The notes beneath the pieces are model-generated. The model made no database searches. It was given only the letters and a program-made list of their open reading frames with translations, and was not told the DNA's origin. Shown in pieces: positions 28,803 to 39,500 of a DNA stretch of 64,000 nucleotides (the first letter of the stretch is position 1; the number at the start of each line of letters is the position of its first letter). The stretch spans positions 89,919 through 153,918 of the forward strand of contig BDTO01000036.1 of assembly GCA_002897855.1 (NCBI GenBank). The letters run 5' to 3'. This stretch comes from a bacterium BMS3Bbin05. GTDB taxonomy: Bacteria > Nitrospirota > Thermodesulfovibrionia > Thermodesulfovibrionales > BMS3Bbin05. The translations under genes and the position numbers were made by a program.

Positions 28803-29524
28803 GAAACAACATTGTAGCAGAAAATCTCACAAAGTCGTATGGAAAAAATATTGCAGTAAAGCAGGTGAACCTGTCTCTCGAGTCCGGAGAAATCGTCGGC
28901 CTGTTGGGTCCGAACGGTGCAGGCAAAACCACTACCTTTTATATGATTATAGGGCTGATCAGACCCGATACCGGCAAAATACTTTTCAACGGCACTGATA
29001 TAGGTAATATGCCGGTCTACAGAAGGGCAAGAATGGGCATAAACTATCTGCCCCAGGAACCATCGATATTCAGAAAGTTGAGCGTCAAAGATAATATCAG
29101 AAGCGTGCTCGAAATGAGGGCGACGGAAAAGTCTGATATTGACACCCGCACCGAAGAGCTCATTCATGAATTCAATCTTGACGAATTTGCAAACAGGGAC
29201 GGTTACAGCCTTTCCGGGGGCGAACGCAGAAGGACGGAAATTGCGAGAGCGCTCTCAACGGACCCTGTTTTTCTTCTATTTGATGAACCTTTTGCGGGTA
29301 TTGATCCAATCGCTATCAATGACCTGAAAAAAATGCTACAATATCTAAAAGAGAAAGGTCTTGGAATACTTATTACTGATCACAATGTGAGAGACACGCT
29401 TTCCATTACCGATAGGGCATATATCATCAGTAATGGGGAAGTCCTTTACGAAGGTGTACCTGAAGAACTCATTAAGAATTCCGATGTCAGAAAATCATAT
29501 CTTGGAGAGGAGTTTAGGTTATAA
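28799..29524 (+). CDS. lptB: LPS export ABC transporter ATP-binding protein LptB
   Basis: GLLGPNGAGKTTTFYMIIGL; YLPQEPSIFRKLSV; LSGGERRRTEIARAL; FDEPFAGIDP. Confidence 0.97.
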   Translation: MRNNIVAENLTKSYGKNIAVKQVNLSLESGEIVGLLGPNGAGKTTTFYMIIGLIRPDTGKILFNGTDIGNMPVYRRARMGINYLPQEPSIFRKLSVKDNIRSVLEMRATEKSDIDTRTEELIHEFNLDEFANRDGYSLSGGERRRTEIARALSTDPVFLLFDEPFAGIDPIAINDLKKMLQYLKEKGLGILITDHNVRDTLSITDRAYIISNGEVLYEGVPEELIKNSDVRKSYLGEEFRL

Positions 29525-30963
29525 TGTCGCTTAGTCAGAGGCTCGAACTTAAATTATCCCAGAAACTTGTACTCACTCCTCAACTTCAGCAGGCAATAAA
29601 ACTATTGCAGATGCCCCAGCTTGAACTGAGCCAGACCATAAATCAGGAGTTGGTTGAAAATCCTTTCCTTGAAGAAGAATTAAGCGACGAGCAACCAGAG
29701 ATTTCTGAAAAAGAGTCAATAGATGCTGCCGCAAATGAGGAATCTGCTGACTCCGAAACCCCGATTGAAGGCCTGATGACCTTTAATGTAGATGATTATT
29801 TCGATGAAAGAAGCAGCGATGGTAGAGATGTAGGCTACTTCAACCCCGGCACAATGGTGCAGCCGTCATTTGAACAGTTCACTTCGAAAGAGGAAGATTT
29901 GGCAGAACACCTCTTGTGGCAGTTGAGACTTACAGCAAGCTCTGATGAAATCAAAATTATAGGAGAAACAATTATTGGAAATATTGACGAAAACGGTTAT
30001 CTTCGTGTTACTGAAGAAGAGATCGCAGCCTCAACAGGTTATAGCCATGATAAAATATCGGAGGCAATCAGACTTGTCCAGACCCTTGATCCTCCGGGAA
30101 TAGGGGCCAGAACACTAAGTGAATGCCTTATAATACAGCTTCATATGCTCGGTCTTAAAGGAGCCATGGTTGAGAAACTCGTGCTTGAACACATCCCCGA
30201 CCTTGAGAAGAAGAACTACGAAGCAATAGCCAGAAAGCTCGGAACCGATATTAGCGATATTATTTCAGCTGTTAAGATAATCGAAGAACTTGATCCCAAA
30301 CCGGGAAGAAATTTTGCAAGTGTCTCAGCAAACTATATAGCTCCCGATGTTTCCATAGAAAAAACGGATTCCGGGTACCAGATCATTCTAAACGATGAGT
30401 CGCTGCCCAGACTCCGGCTCAACAATCATTACAGGAAGCTCCTGTCCAACAAAAATAAACTGACAAAAGAGGAGAAAACCTATCTTGAAGAAAGGTTACG
30501 CTCTGCAGTCTGGTTATTAAAAAGCCTCGACCAGAGGAACAGGACCATATACAAGGTAACCGAGAGCATCATCAAGTTCCAGAAAGAATTTTTTGACAAC
30601 GGGCCCCAATTTCTGAAGCCCCTGAATCTGAGGGATGTCTCTGATGATATTGGTATGCATGAAAGTACTGTGAGCAGGGTAACATCAAACAAGTATCTTT
30701 ACTGCGGCCATGGCATTTTCCCTTTCAGGCACTTCTTTAGCAGCGCCCTGAACGAAGGCAACGGAAATATCTCTTCTACATTAGTCAAAGAGATGATAAA
30801 AAAACTCATATCTGAAGAAAATCCACAAAAACCTTACAGCGATCTGCAGGTCTCCGAGATCCTCAAGCAGAAAGATATATCCATTGCAAGGAGGACCGTG
30901 GCAAAATACAGGGAAGCGCTCAGGATTCTTCCGCACAACAAGAGAAAACGCTATGACTTCTAA
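29524..30963 (+). CDS. rpoN: RNA polymerase sigma-54 factor
   Basis: LELKLSQKLVLTPQLQQAIKLLQMPQLEL; RpoN box IARRTVAKYREALRI. Confidence 0.97.
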   Translation: MSLSQRLELKLSQKLVLTPQLQQAIKLLQMPQLELSQTINQELVENPFLEEELSDEQPEISEKESIDAAANEESADSETPIEGLMTFNVDDYFDERSSDGRDVGYFNPGTMVQPSFEQFTSKEEDLAEHLLWQLRLTASSDEIKIIGETIIGNIDENGYLRVTEEEIAASTGYSHDKISEAIRLVQTLDPPGIGARTLSECLIIQLHMLGLKGAMVEKLVLEHIPDLEKKNYEAIARKLGTDISDIISAVKIIEELDPKPGRNFASVSANYIAPDVSIEKTDSGYQIILNDESLPRLRLNNHYRKLLSNKNKLTKEEKTYLEERLRSAVWLLKSLDQRNRTIYKVTESIIKFQKEFFDNGPQFLKPLNLRDVSDDIGMHESTVSRVTSNKYLYCGHGIFPFRHFFSSALNEGNGNISSTLVKEMIKKLISEENPQKPYSDLQVSEILKQKDISIARRTVAKYREALRILPHNKRKRYDF

Positions 30964-31001
30964 TAAATACACAACAAAAATAACCCCAGGGAGGAAAGCA
31001 C

Positions 31002-31526
31002 ATGAATATTATTATTAATGGAAGACATCTGGACATCACACCTTCTATAAAAAGTTATTCTGAAGAAAAAATAAAAAAAATTGAAAAGTACATGCCTAAT
31101 ATTACCGAGGCGGTTATTACACTAAGCGTAGAAAAATTCAGACACAAGGCAGAGGTGCTCTTGCGGATTAACGGGTCAAGTATTCAGGCGGAGTGTATAA
31201 CTGAAGAGATATATTCTTCTATAGACGAAGTGACGGAAAAAATCGAGAGACAGATAAAAAAGCATAAGGAAAAGCTTACGTCACGTAGAAAAGATGCAAG
31301 ACAGGGAGCAGAATTTAATCCTGCAAGCCAAATTCAGGAACCCACTGAGAGAATTATCAAGAAAGAGAGATTCAATATGAAACCCATGAGTCCTGAGGAA
31401 GCCGCCATGCAGATGGATATTCTTGATAGAAATTTCTTCATATTCACCAATGACAAAACAACGGAGATTAATGTTATATTCAGGAGGAATGACGGCGACT
31501 TAGGGTTAGTCGAACCTGCCAGGTGA
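31002..31526 (+). CDS. hpf: Ribosome hibernation promoting factor (long form)
   Basis: MNIIINGRHLDITPSIKSYSEEKIKKIEKYMP and C-terminal KPMSPEEAAMQMDILDRNFFIFTNDKTTEINVIFRRNDGDLGLVEP. Confidence 0.93.
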   Translation: MNIIINGRHLDITPSIKSYSEEKIKKIEKYMPNITEAVITLSVEKFRHKAEVLLRINGSSIQAECITEEIYSSIDEVTEKIERQIKKHKEKLTSRRKDARQGAEFNPASQIQEPTERIIKKERFNMKPMSPEEAAMQMDILDRNFFIFTNDKTTEINVIFRRNDGDLGLVEPAR

Positions 31527-32371
31527 AGCTCTATATTATAATTCTTACAGGTCTTTCGGGTGCGGGAAAGAGTGTTGCATTGCGCGCCCTTGAAGACTCA
31601 GGTTATTTTTGTACAGACAACCTGCCTTCGATCCTGATAAAAGAATTTATTTCCACCTCTTTTTCTTACGGTAACAGGCGGATTGCAATCGGGATAAACA
31701 TCCGGAAAAGGAAGCATCTGCAGGAAACTGAAAATATCATAATTAGCCTGAAGAATAATTACAATCTCGATGTTGTATTCCTCGAAACTGAAAAGGATAC
31801 TTTATTGAGAAGATTCAAGGAGACACGCCGCCCTCACCCCCTGGGGGACCTGCTCGGAATCGATATCGGGAAGGCAATTGAAAATGAGATAACCTTATTG
31901 GCTCCAATCAGGGATATCTCGGACAGGGTAATAGACACAACATCCTTCTCTCCTCATCAACTCAGGGACCTGGTCAGATCTGTTTATGGCAGCCAGCATC
32001 GGGATAAGATGAATGTTATTCTGACATCATTCGGATTTAAATTCGGCGTGCCGCAGTTCGCCGATCTTGTATTTGATGTCAGGTTTCTTCCGAATCCTCA
32101 TTTTGTACCTGAGCTCAGAGATTTGACAGGCAAAGATATATCTGTTAAAAATTATATTTTCAGTAACAGCATTTCTACTGTATTTCTTGAAAAAATAGAA
32201 GAACTTATGAATTTTCTTATACCTCACTATATAAAAGAAGGCAAGGCCTTTCTGAATATCTGCATAGGCTGTACAGGCGGAAAACATCGCTCCGTAGCAA
32301 TAGTTGAAGAACTCGGGGATTACTTCAGCCGAATTCCTGTTAATATAGATGTGGCCCACAGGGAGTTATGA
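31523..32371 (+). CDS. rapZ: RNase adapter RapZ / nucleotide-binding protein
   Basis: LTGLSGAGKSVALRALEDSGYFCTDNLP; FGFKFGVP; IGCTGGKHRSVAIVE. Confidence 0.95.
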   Translation: MKLYIIILTGLSGAGKSVALRALEDSGYFCTDNLPSILIKEFISTSFSYGNRRIAIGINIRKRKHLQETENIIISLKNNYNLDVVFLETEKDTLLRRFKETRRPHPLGDLLGIDIGKAIENEITLLAPIRDISDRVIDTTSFSPHQLRDLVRSVYGSQHRDKMNVILTSFGFKFGVPQFADLVFDVRFLPNPHFVPELRDLTGKDISVKNYIFSNSISTVFLEKIEELMNFLIPHYIKEGKAFLNICIGCTGGKHRSVAIVEELGDYFSRIPVNIDVAHREL

Positions 32372-33492
32372 TCTATCTGGATTATAATGCCACAACGCCT
32401 CTAATCCCGGAAGTTAAAAGCAGGATAATCAGTACTATGGATTTCTTCGGCAACCCTTCCAGCCTTCACATCCCGGGCATAATGGCAAAAAAGGTGATTG
32501 AAGATGCAAGAAAATCCGTAGCATCCCTGATAAATTGCAACCCTGAGGAGATAATATTTACTTCGGGCGGGACAGAATCAGATAATATCGCTACAATTGG
32601 TTTTGCTGCCCGGTTCAGTTCCGGCCACATTATTTCTTCGTCAATAGAGCATCCGGCAATTATCAGACCTCTTAAAAGACTCGCCCAAATGGGTTTTGAC
32701 GTCACTGAAGTCCCTGTCCGGGCAGATGGTAAAATAGACCCTGAATCCATAGCTGGATCGATAAGAAAAGACACCATACTGATTTCCATTATGCATGCCA
32801 ATAATGAGACGGGAGTTATCCAGCCGATTAAGGAGATATCCGGGATAGCGAAGCAAAACGGAATAACCTTTCATACAGATGCAGCACAATCGGTGGGGAA
32901 AATAGATGTCGATATTAAACAGCTTGGGGTTGACCTGTTATCCATTGCAGGACATAAATATTATGGACCCAAAGGTATCGGAGCGATTTACATAAAAAAT
33001 GGGACAAAAATAGACCCGGTTATTTTCGGTGCATCTCAGGAGAGAGGGATCAGTCCGGGAACGGAAAACATTATGGGAATCGCAGGTATGGCTGCGGCAT
33101 CTGAAGTTGCGCCGGGTGAAATTAAAAACCGTGTGAATCATGCCGGGGAATTACGTGCAATATTGCTTGGCGGTTTGACAGAAGGGATCAGGGATGTCCA
33201 CATAAACGGCAACCCGGAATCCGGCCTGCCCAATACGCTTAATATATCAATTAAGGACATAATCGCCAATGATATTGTGGTAAGACTCAAGGATAAGATG
33301 GCATTTTCCGCCGGATCAGCATGCCATTCCGGTCAGCATTCCCCATCCGGCGTTCTCAAGGCAATGGGGTTGGACGACAATAATGCAATCGCTTCAATCC
33401 GTTTAAGCGTTGGAAAGTTCAATACGAGAGATGAGATGATTGAAGCGGTCAAAATATTGTCATCGGAAATCGGGAAAATCAGGGGTTATTGA
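32368..33492 (+). CDS. cysteine desulfurase (NifS/IscS class)
   Basis: IYLDYNATTPL; FTSGGTESDN; HTDAAQSVGKI; SIAGHKYYGPKGIGAIYI; SAGSACHSGQHSPSGVL. Confidence 0.93.
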   Translation: MIYLDYNATTPLIPEVKSRIISTMDFFGNPSSLHIPGIMAKKVIEDARKSVASLINCNPEEIIFTSGGTESDNIATIGFAARFSSGHIISSSIEHPAIIRPLKRLAQMGFDVTEVPVRADGKIDPESIAGSIRKDTILISIMHANNETGVIQPIKEISGIAKQNGITFHTDAAQSVGKIDVDIKQLGVDLLSIAGHKYYGPKGIGAIYIKNGTKIDPVIFGASQERGISPGTENIMGIAGMAAASEVAPGEIKNRVNHAGELRAILLGGLTEGIRDVHINGNPESGLPNTLNISIKDIIANDIVVRLKDKMAFSAGSACHSGQHSPSGVLKAMGLDDNNAIASIRLSVGKFNTRDEMIEAVKILSSEIGKIRGY

Positions 33493-33661
33493 TTTTTGGC
33501 CGGAGATTCTGATCTATTAAGAATAATGACTTCCTAAAAAACTTACGGAAATTATAGTTCTTCAATCCATCAGCTAAATTTAATCTTGAAAGAAACCTCT
33601 CAAAGAGATTATAATTAAACCTCAGGATAGAGACATATAATTTTATTACCAGGGAGAATAC

Positions 33662-35323
33662 ATGGCCACAATCCATAAACTGCCGGAGGGACCGTGGAGA
33701 TCGATGATCGAAACGGCTTTGCATGCCAATTCAGTAAGAAAAACAAATATGGCTGAGCTTTATGACCTTTCGGCAAAACAGCCGGAAGTAATACAGGCGT
33801 CCGAACCAATGTATAAACCTGAACGTTTCGGCCTGCCGGAAGATGCAAAAGTTCTGATATCCCAGGATGGCAGGGTAGTAGGCCGTACTGCACGTGCGCG
33901 ACGGCTGGTAAGGGAAATGGGAGATAAAAGAGGTAATTACCAGTCTCTTCTCAGGGAAGCTCTTTATCAGTTTAATAGAAGGGACGGACTGTGGCTTGAG
34001 GGGATAGTAGGGCTCCATACCGACTTTATGCTGAAGGCACACATCCTCAGCCCCCGGACGGACGCAAAAAACATGCTTGACTGGGGATTGAACTTTACAC
34101 CATGGATGGAACCATGGATTGACGATTACGAGAAGTCCCGTATCCTTGATGAGCACGACATACTGGTTTTTGCCGACCCTGAATGGTCCCATCCTGAATT
34201 TCCCGACGGACTTGTTATTGTTGATGAATCGGAGAACTGCATAGCAATTCTTGGTATGAGATATTTTGGTGAGAGGAAAAAGGGCACCCTGACGCTGGCG
34301 TGGACCTGTGGTGTCAAGCATAATATGGTCGCCTGCCACGGTGGAATTAAAAAGATAGGTGATAAACCTCCTGTTGCGGTATTCGGACTGTCGGGATCGG
34401 GGAAATCATCTATAACTAACAGCCACGACCACAACGGCACACTTAATGAATCTGAAAAAGTAACCGTTATCCATGATGATGCCTTCCTTATTGATCTTGA
34501 TAATAATGTGTCTGTGGCTTTAGAGCCAAGTCTGTTTGACAAAACAGATTCCGTTGCTTTCAGGGATCCTGAGATTAAATATTTCTATTCAGCACAAAAT
34601 ATAGCAGTCAGCCAGATACCGGACGGAAGCAAGAGGCTTGTGGCATATGATATCAGAAACAGCAATGGCCGCTGCATTAAATCGAGAGATATGTTCAATC
34701 ATAACAATGCATGCGAAAAACCCGGCAATGTAATATGGCTTCAAAAGGACTCCAGCCTGCCCCCTATCTGCAAGATTAAAACTGTAGGGCTTGCGGTGGC
34801 AATGGGAGCATCCCTTTCCACAATGCGTGCAAAGGGAGTTGAAAATGTTTCGTCTGATGAGCTGAATAAACTTGTAATTGAACCCTTTGCCAATCCTTTC
34901 AGGGTGCACCCACTCAAATGGGATTGCCAGCAGTTCAAGAAGTTGTTCAAAATGGGGACTGATTGTTACATAATGAATACCCATGCCTTCGGAACACCGG
35001 ACGGGATTATTGACATTCCAAAGGAACTTTCATTGAAGATCGTAACAGAATTGGTCAGGGGGAATATTGAATGGAGAGAATGGAAGTCATTCATGGGTAT
35101 GCAAATTCCCAAAAATGGTAAAGAGTTGTTTTATCCTGATTACGATAGGAAGTATAAGCCGTCAAAAGAAACGGAATATCTCGATTTCCTTCGTGACCGG
35201 ATGCAGGACAGGATAAACTATCTGTCAAACAAGAGGGACATAGACCAGGATATGGAAAGCGCTTTTATCGATCCCCTCCTTGAAGCAAGGACGGTAATCG
35301 ATAAAATACTCCACCCAATCTAA
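33662..35323 (+). CDS. ATP-type phosphoenolpyruvate carboxykinase (divergent)
   Basis: 553 aa; GLSGSGKSSIT P-loop; VIHDDAFLIDLDNNVSVALEPSLFDKTD; FGTPDGIIDIP. Confidence 0.75.
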   Translation: MATIHKLPEGPWRSMIETALHANSVRKTNMAELYDLSAKQPEVIQASEPMYKPERFGLPEDAKVLISQDGRVVGRTARARRLVREMGDKRGNYQSLLREALYQFNRRDGLWLEGIVGLHTDFMLKAHILSPRTDAKNMLDWGLNFTPWMEPWIDDYEKSRILDEHDILVFADPEWSHPEFPDGLVIVDESENCIAILGMRYFGERKKGTLTLAWTCGVKHNMVACHGGIKKIGDKPPVAVFGLSGSGKSSITNSHDHNGTLNESEKVTVIHDDAFLIDLDNNVSVALEPSLFDKTDSVAFRDPEIKYFYSAQNIAVSQIPDGSKRLVAYDIRNSNGRCIKSRDMFNHNNACEKPGNVIWLQKDSSLPPICKIKTVGLAVAMGASLSTMRAKGVENVSSDELNKLVIEPFANPFRVHPLKWDCQQFKKLFKMGTDCYIMNTHAFGTPDGIIDIPKELSLKIVTELVRGNIEWREWKSFMGMQIPKNGKELFYPDYDRKYKPSKETEYLDFLRDRMQDRINYLSNKRDIDQDMESAFIDPLLEARTVIDKILHPI

Positions 35324-35364
35324 TATCTTGCGCTTCTGCATCGTTTCATCATGTGATCAATTAA

Positions 35365-35540
35365 TTAGAGTCTGTGTATAAACTGCTGTTTTTTATTTTT
35401 GTCATGCCCGAAGTCTTTAATCGGGCATCCGGAACTTATTGAAAAGAATAGATTCCCCGACTAAGTCGGGAAATGACAGATAGAGGGACTGTCTTTATGG
35501 ACAGATTCTAAATAGAGTCTGTGTATAAATTGTTGTTTTT
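35365..35540. repeat. MITE-like repeat family A, copy 1 (with partial tandem left end)
   Basis: ttagagtctgtgtataaa...gaaaagaatagattccccgactaagtcgggaaatgacagatagag...attctaaatagagtctgtgtataaattg. Confidence 0.8.
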
Positions 35541-35598
35541 TTATTCCTGAACATGAATAATACGGGTCAATAAGCCGACACAGCGATACAAACGCTTT

Positions 35599-36834
35599 TT
35601 ATAGTGAAAATTCATCTGCTGCGGGGCCCAAAAGGGTAACGGCTACCTTATCGCGCCTGAAAATCCTGTCCAGTAATGCCCTGACATCTTCAAGCCCTAC
35701 CTGCTCAATCTCTGTTATCACCTCTTCGGGTGTAAAATTTCTACCATAATATATTTCCTGCTTCGCAATATTGTTCATTCTTGCAGTGGTAGATTCAAGG
35801 GCAAGTAACATATTGCCTTTCAATTGTTTCTTTGTTCGCTGTAGTTCCCTTTCAGATATGGTATCCTTCAGGGAACAGGATTCCTTCATAATCAGGTCTA
35901 TGACTTTCTGGTAATTCTGCACACTTGCGCCTGCATAAATACCCATACATCCTGTATCCTGATAAGAGGAAAGAAATGAATAGATTGAATAAACAAGCCC
36001 CCTTTTCTCTCTGATTTCCTGGAAAAGCCTTGAACTCACTCCTGATCCGAACAGGGTATTGAGTATATGAAGCGCATAGCGCTCAGGACTGTTATTGGGT
36101 ATACTTTCAAACCCCATACAGATATGGACTTCCGAAAGATCTTTCTGATGAACTTTAACTGCCGAATTAAAAAAAGGTTTTTCGGGTTTAATCCCGTTTT
36201 TAAAAGTGCTTACTCCGGAAAGCCCGGCATTCAGCAGTCTTACACAGCTTTCGGTATCAATATTACCTGCAATGGCAATAACTATATTATTGCTGTTATA
36301 CGACTTCTCAAGGTATTCCAGAATATTACCGCGTGTAATCCCTCCTACGGTTTTCGCCGAGCCAAGAATCGGACGTGACAGTCCGTTATCACCCCATATA
36401 CATGAATTAAACAGATCAAAGACATGATCATCGGGAGTATCCTCGGATAGCCTTATTTCCTCGTCTACAACTCTCTTCTCTTTTTCAATTTCATTGGGAT
36501 CAAATATCGAATTAGCAAATATATCACAAAGGAGGCCAGATCCCTTCTCAAAAAATTCATCCAGAACTTTTATATAAAATGTGGTGTTTTCCCTTGAAGT
36601 AAAGGCATTGAGGTCAGACCCCATTGCATCCGCTTCCACGGCTATATCTTCCGCAGACCTGGTCCCGGTCCCCTTAAACAAAAGATGCTCGATAAAATGA
36701 GATATCCCGCTCTTCTCTTCTGTCTCGTGTCGCGAACCGGTCTTTACCCATATGCCCAACACAGCCGACCTGAAACTGTTATTTTCCTCAAACACGACCG
36801 GAATACCATTTTCAAGGTACACTTTCTGGAACAT
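35599..36834 (-). CDS. M16 family zinc peptidase
   Basis: KSGISHFIEHLLFKGT (HxxEH); RELQRTKKQLKGNMLLALEST. Confidence 0.94.
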   Translation of the reverse strand: MFQKVYLENGIPVVFEENNSFRSAVLGIWVKTGSRHETEEKSGISHFIEHLLFKGTGTRSAEDIAVEADAMGSDLNAFTSRENTTFYIKVLDEFFEKGSGLLCDIFANSIFDPNEIEKEKRVVDEEIRLSEDTPDDHVFDLFNSCIWGDNGLSRPILGSAKTVGGITRGNILEYLEKSYNSNNIVIAIAGNIDTESCVRLLNAGLSGVSTFKNGIKPEKPFFNSAVKVHQKDLSEVHICMGFESIPNNSPERYALHILNTLFGSGVSSRLFQEIREKRGLVYSIYSFLSSYQDTGCMGIYAGASVQNYQKVIDLIMKESCSLKDTISERELQRTKKQLKGNMLLALESTTARMNNIAKQEIYYGRNFTPEEVITEIEQVGLEDVRALLDRIFRRDKVAVTLLGPAADEFSL

Positions 36835-37042
36835 TCAAACCTCGACAAAATCCTGTTAATCTTTTTTTTTAAGCCTGCTAATTCACAAACTATTGATGCA
36901 GACGGCGGATGTGGCAGGAATCCGCATGACCGGCCCGGAACTACTCAGTATTATCAGATATTATTATGCAAAAACATCAGATACAAAAAAAGGGATAATA
37001 TCCTATCCCTTTCTGTTTCCTTTATCCGCTTATATTCTCAGC

Positions 37043-39133
37043 TTACTTTGCAGCTGTTTCCTGATGCATTGCCGCTTTTCTGCTTAGCTTCAGCTTTCCA
37101 GCACGGTCAATCTCTATCACCTTTACCATCACTTCATCACCTTCATTGATCTCATCCGTGACCTTGGCTATCCTTTTGTCGGCAATCTGGGAAATATGAA
37201 GAAGACCTTCGGTACCCGGCAGAATTTCGACAAAGGCACCGAAATCAACTACCTTTTTTACCTTGCCAAGATAAATCTTGCCGAGTTCCGCATCCTCGAT
37301 AATCCCCTTAATGATCTCCTTTGCCATCCGGGCGGACTCTTCATCTATTGATGCAATATTTACAACACCGTCATCATTAATATCTATCTTGCAGCCGGTC
37401 TCCTCAATAATCCCCCTTATAACCTTGCCCCCCGTACCTATAATATCCCTGATCTTCTCCTTTTTTACCTGCATAGTATATATTCTGGGTGCATTATCGG
37501 GCAACTCACTTCTCGGCTCCGCAATAGTTTCCTTTATTTTACTCAATATAAAAAGCATGCCTTCGCGGGCCTGTGACAGGGCTTTTTCCATTATCTCATG
37601 TGAAATGCCGGCAATCTTGACATCCATCTGGAAAGCCGTAATACCCTTCTCCGTGCCTGTAACCTTGAAATCCATATCACCAAGATGATCCTCCAGTCCC
37701 AGTATGTCACTTAATACCACTGCACTGTCACCCTCCTGAACAAGACCCATTGCGATACCGGCGACGGGGGCCTTGATTGGAACACCGGCATCCATAAGCG
37801 ATAGCGTCGCACCACATACTGTTGCCATCGAAGACGAGCCATTTGATTCCGTGATATCCGATACAACTCTTATTGTGTATGGGAAATCCTCATTAGAGGG
37901 AATGACCTGTTTGATCGATTTTTCTGCAAGCGCTCCATGACCAATCTCTCTTCTGCCGGGAGATCTAAGCGGTTTGACCTCGCCTACACTGAAAGGCGGA
38001 AAATTATAATGGAGCATAAATCCCTTGTATGACTCTCCATCAAGAGAGTCTATTTTCTGTTCGTCGTGTGACGTACCCAATGTGGCAGCAACGATCGCCT
38101 GAGTTTCACCCCGCTCAAAGAGCGCTGAACCATGGGCTCTCGGGAGGAAACCGATCTTGCATGAAATGTCCCTTATTTGATCCGGTTTTCTTCCATCAGC
38201 TCTCGTTCGATCATTTAATATCATTTCACGGACTATCTCACGTTCAAAATCATGAAAGATCTCCGCTATCTCACTGCTCCTGTCCTCTCCTTCCATGTTC
38301 AGATCCTCAATAATCTCTGACTGAAGCTTGTCAATCACCTTCTGTCTTTCCAGCTTGCCGGGGACTACGCAGGCACTTTTCAGACGGTCAAAAGCAGCTT
38401 CTCTTACTTTTTCAGGAAATTCATTATCCTTCTCCGGGACAACATATGATCTCTTCGGCTTACCTGCTTTTTGTGCAAGGTCATTTTGAAGACTGACAAG
38501 TCTTTTAATATTTTCGTGTGCATAATCTATAGCCCCAAGCACTATATCTTCGGGGACCTCGTCTGCTTCACCCTCAACCATCACAACGGCATTACCGGTC
38601 CCTGCCACTACAAAACTCAGATCACATGACTCTATCTCATTAATATCAGGATTGAGAATAAACTCCCCGTTAATCCTGCCAACCCTGACAGCGGCCACCG
38701 GACCGTCAAAAGGTATATCAGATACAGTAAATGCAGCAGACATGGCAGTGATTCCGAGGACATCGGAAACATTTTCTTCCCCGTAAGAAAGAACGGTAAT
38801 AATTCCCTGAGTTTCAAACTTGTAATCATTCGGGAACAGAGGCCTCATCGGCCTGTCTGTGAGCCTTGAGGTCAATATCTCTTTTGCTGAAGGTCTCCCT
38901 TCTCTTTTAAGGAATCCCCCGGGTATCTTACCGGCTGAATATGCCTTCTCCTGATAATCAATCGTGAGAGGGAAAAAATCCAGTCCTTCTCTTGCTTTTC
39001 TCGCAGAAACCGCCGTAGCCAGAACAACCGTATCTCCATACTGTGCAATAACGGAACCGTCAGCCTGTTTAGCTATCTCTCCGGTCTCCAGCGCAAGTTT
39101 TTGCTCCCTTACATCAATATCAACTTTTTCCAT
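37043..39133 (-). CDS. pnp: polyribonucleotide nucleotidyltransferase
   Basis: RNase PH domains (SDITESNGSSSMATVCGATLSLMDAGVP), KH (DIIGTGGKVIRGIIEETG) and S1 domains. Confidence 0.97.
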   Translation of the reverse strand: MEKVDIDVREQKLALETGEIAKQADGSVIAQYGDTVVLATAVSARKAREGLDFFPLTIDYQEKAYSAGKIPGGFLKREGRPSAKEILTSRLTDRPMRPLFPNDYKFETQGIITVLSYGEENVSDVLGITAMSAAFTVSDIPFDGPVAAVRVGRINGEFILNPDINEIESCDLSFVVAGTGNAVVMVEGEADEVPEDIVLGAIDYAHENIKRLVSLQNDLAQKAGKPKRSYVVPEKDNEFPEKVREAAFDRLKSACVVPGKLERQKVIDKLQSEIIEDLNMEGEDRSSEIAEIFHDFEREIVREMILNDRTRADGRKPDQIRDISCKIGFLPRAHGSALFERGETQAIVAATLGTSHDEQKIDSLDGESYKGFMLHYNFPPFSVGEVKPLRSPGRREIGHGALAEKSIKQVIPSNEDFPYTIRVVSDITESNGSSSMATVCGATLSLMDAGVPIKAPVAGIAMGLVQEGDSAVVLSDILGLEDHLGDMDFKVTGTEKGITAFQMDVKIAGISHEIMEKALSQAREGMLFILSKIKETIAEPRSELPDNAPRIYTMQVKKEKIRDIIGTGGKVIRGIIEETGCKIDINDDGVVNIASIDEESARMAKEIIKGIIEDAELGKIYLGKVKKVVDFGAFVEILPGTEGLLHISQIADKRIAKVTDEINEGDEVMVKVIEIDRAGKLKLSRKAAMHQETAAK

Positions 39134-39148
39134 GAACTTCTATCTCTC

Positions 39149-39418
39149 CTATTTTCTTATTCCGAGTCTTTCGATAATCTGCAGGTATCTCTCCTTGTTC
39201 TTTGTCTTGAGATAATCGAGAAGCTTTCTCCTGCGCCCAACCATCTTGAGGAGTCCTCTCCTTGAGTGATGGTCTTTCTTGTGCACCTTGAAATGATCCG
39301 TCAGATATTTTATTCTTTCACTCAGAATGGCTATCTGAACTTCAGGTGAACCCGAGTCTTTTTCGTGCACCCTGAATGATTCTATGATTTCCTGTTTTTT
39401 CTGTCTCTCAAGAGACAT
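39149..39418 (-). CDS. rpsO: 30S ribosomal protein S15
   Basis: [70 protein letters not shown]; internal Met chosen over 114-aa ORF start. Confidence 0.96.
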   Translation of the reverse strand: MSLERQKKQEIIESFRVHEKDSGSPEVQIAILSERIKYLTDHFKVHKKDHHSRRGLLKMVGRRRKLLDYLKTKNKERYLQIIERLGIRK

Positions 39419-39500
39419 ATCCGACACTCCTTTCAAATAATTTTTAACAGCTTCTGAAAAAAATCTATCAATTTTAACTGTTAAGCATACCACATTGGTT

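Noticed and set aside
33731-34542. Reverse-strand ORFs of 138-202 aa within the PEPCK gene
   Set aside because: Antisense shadow ORFs without family motifs.
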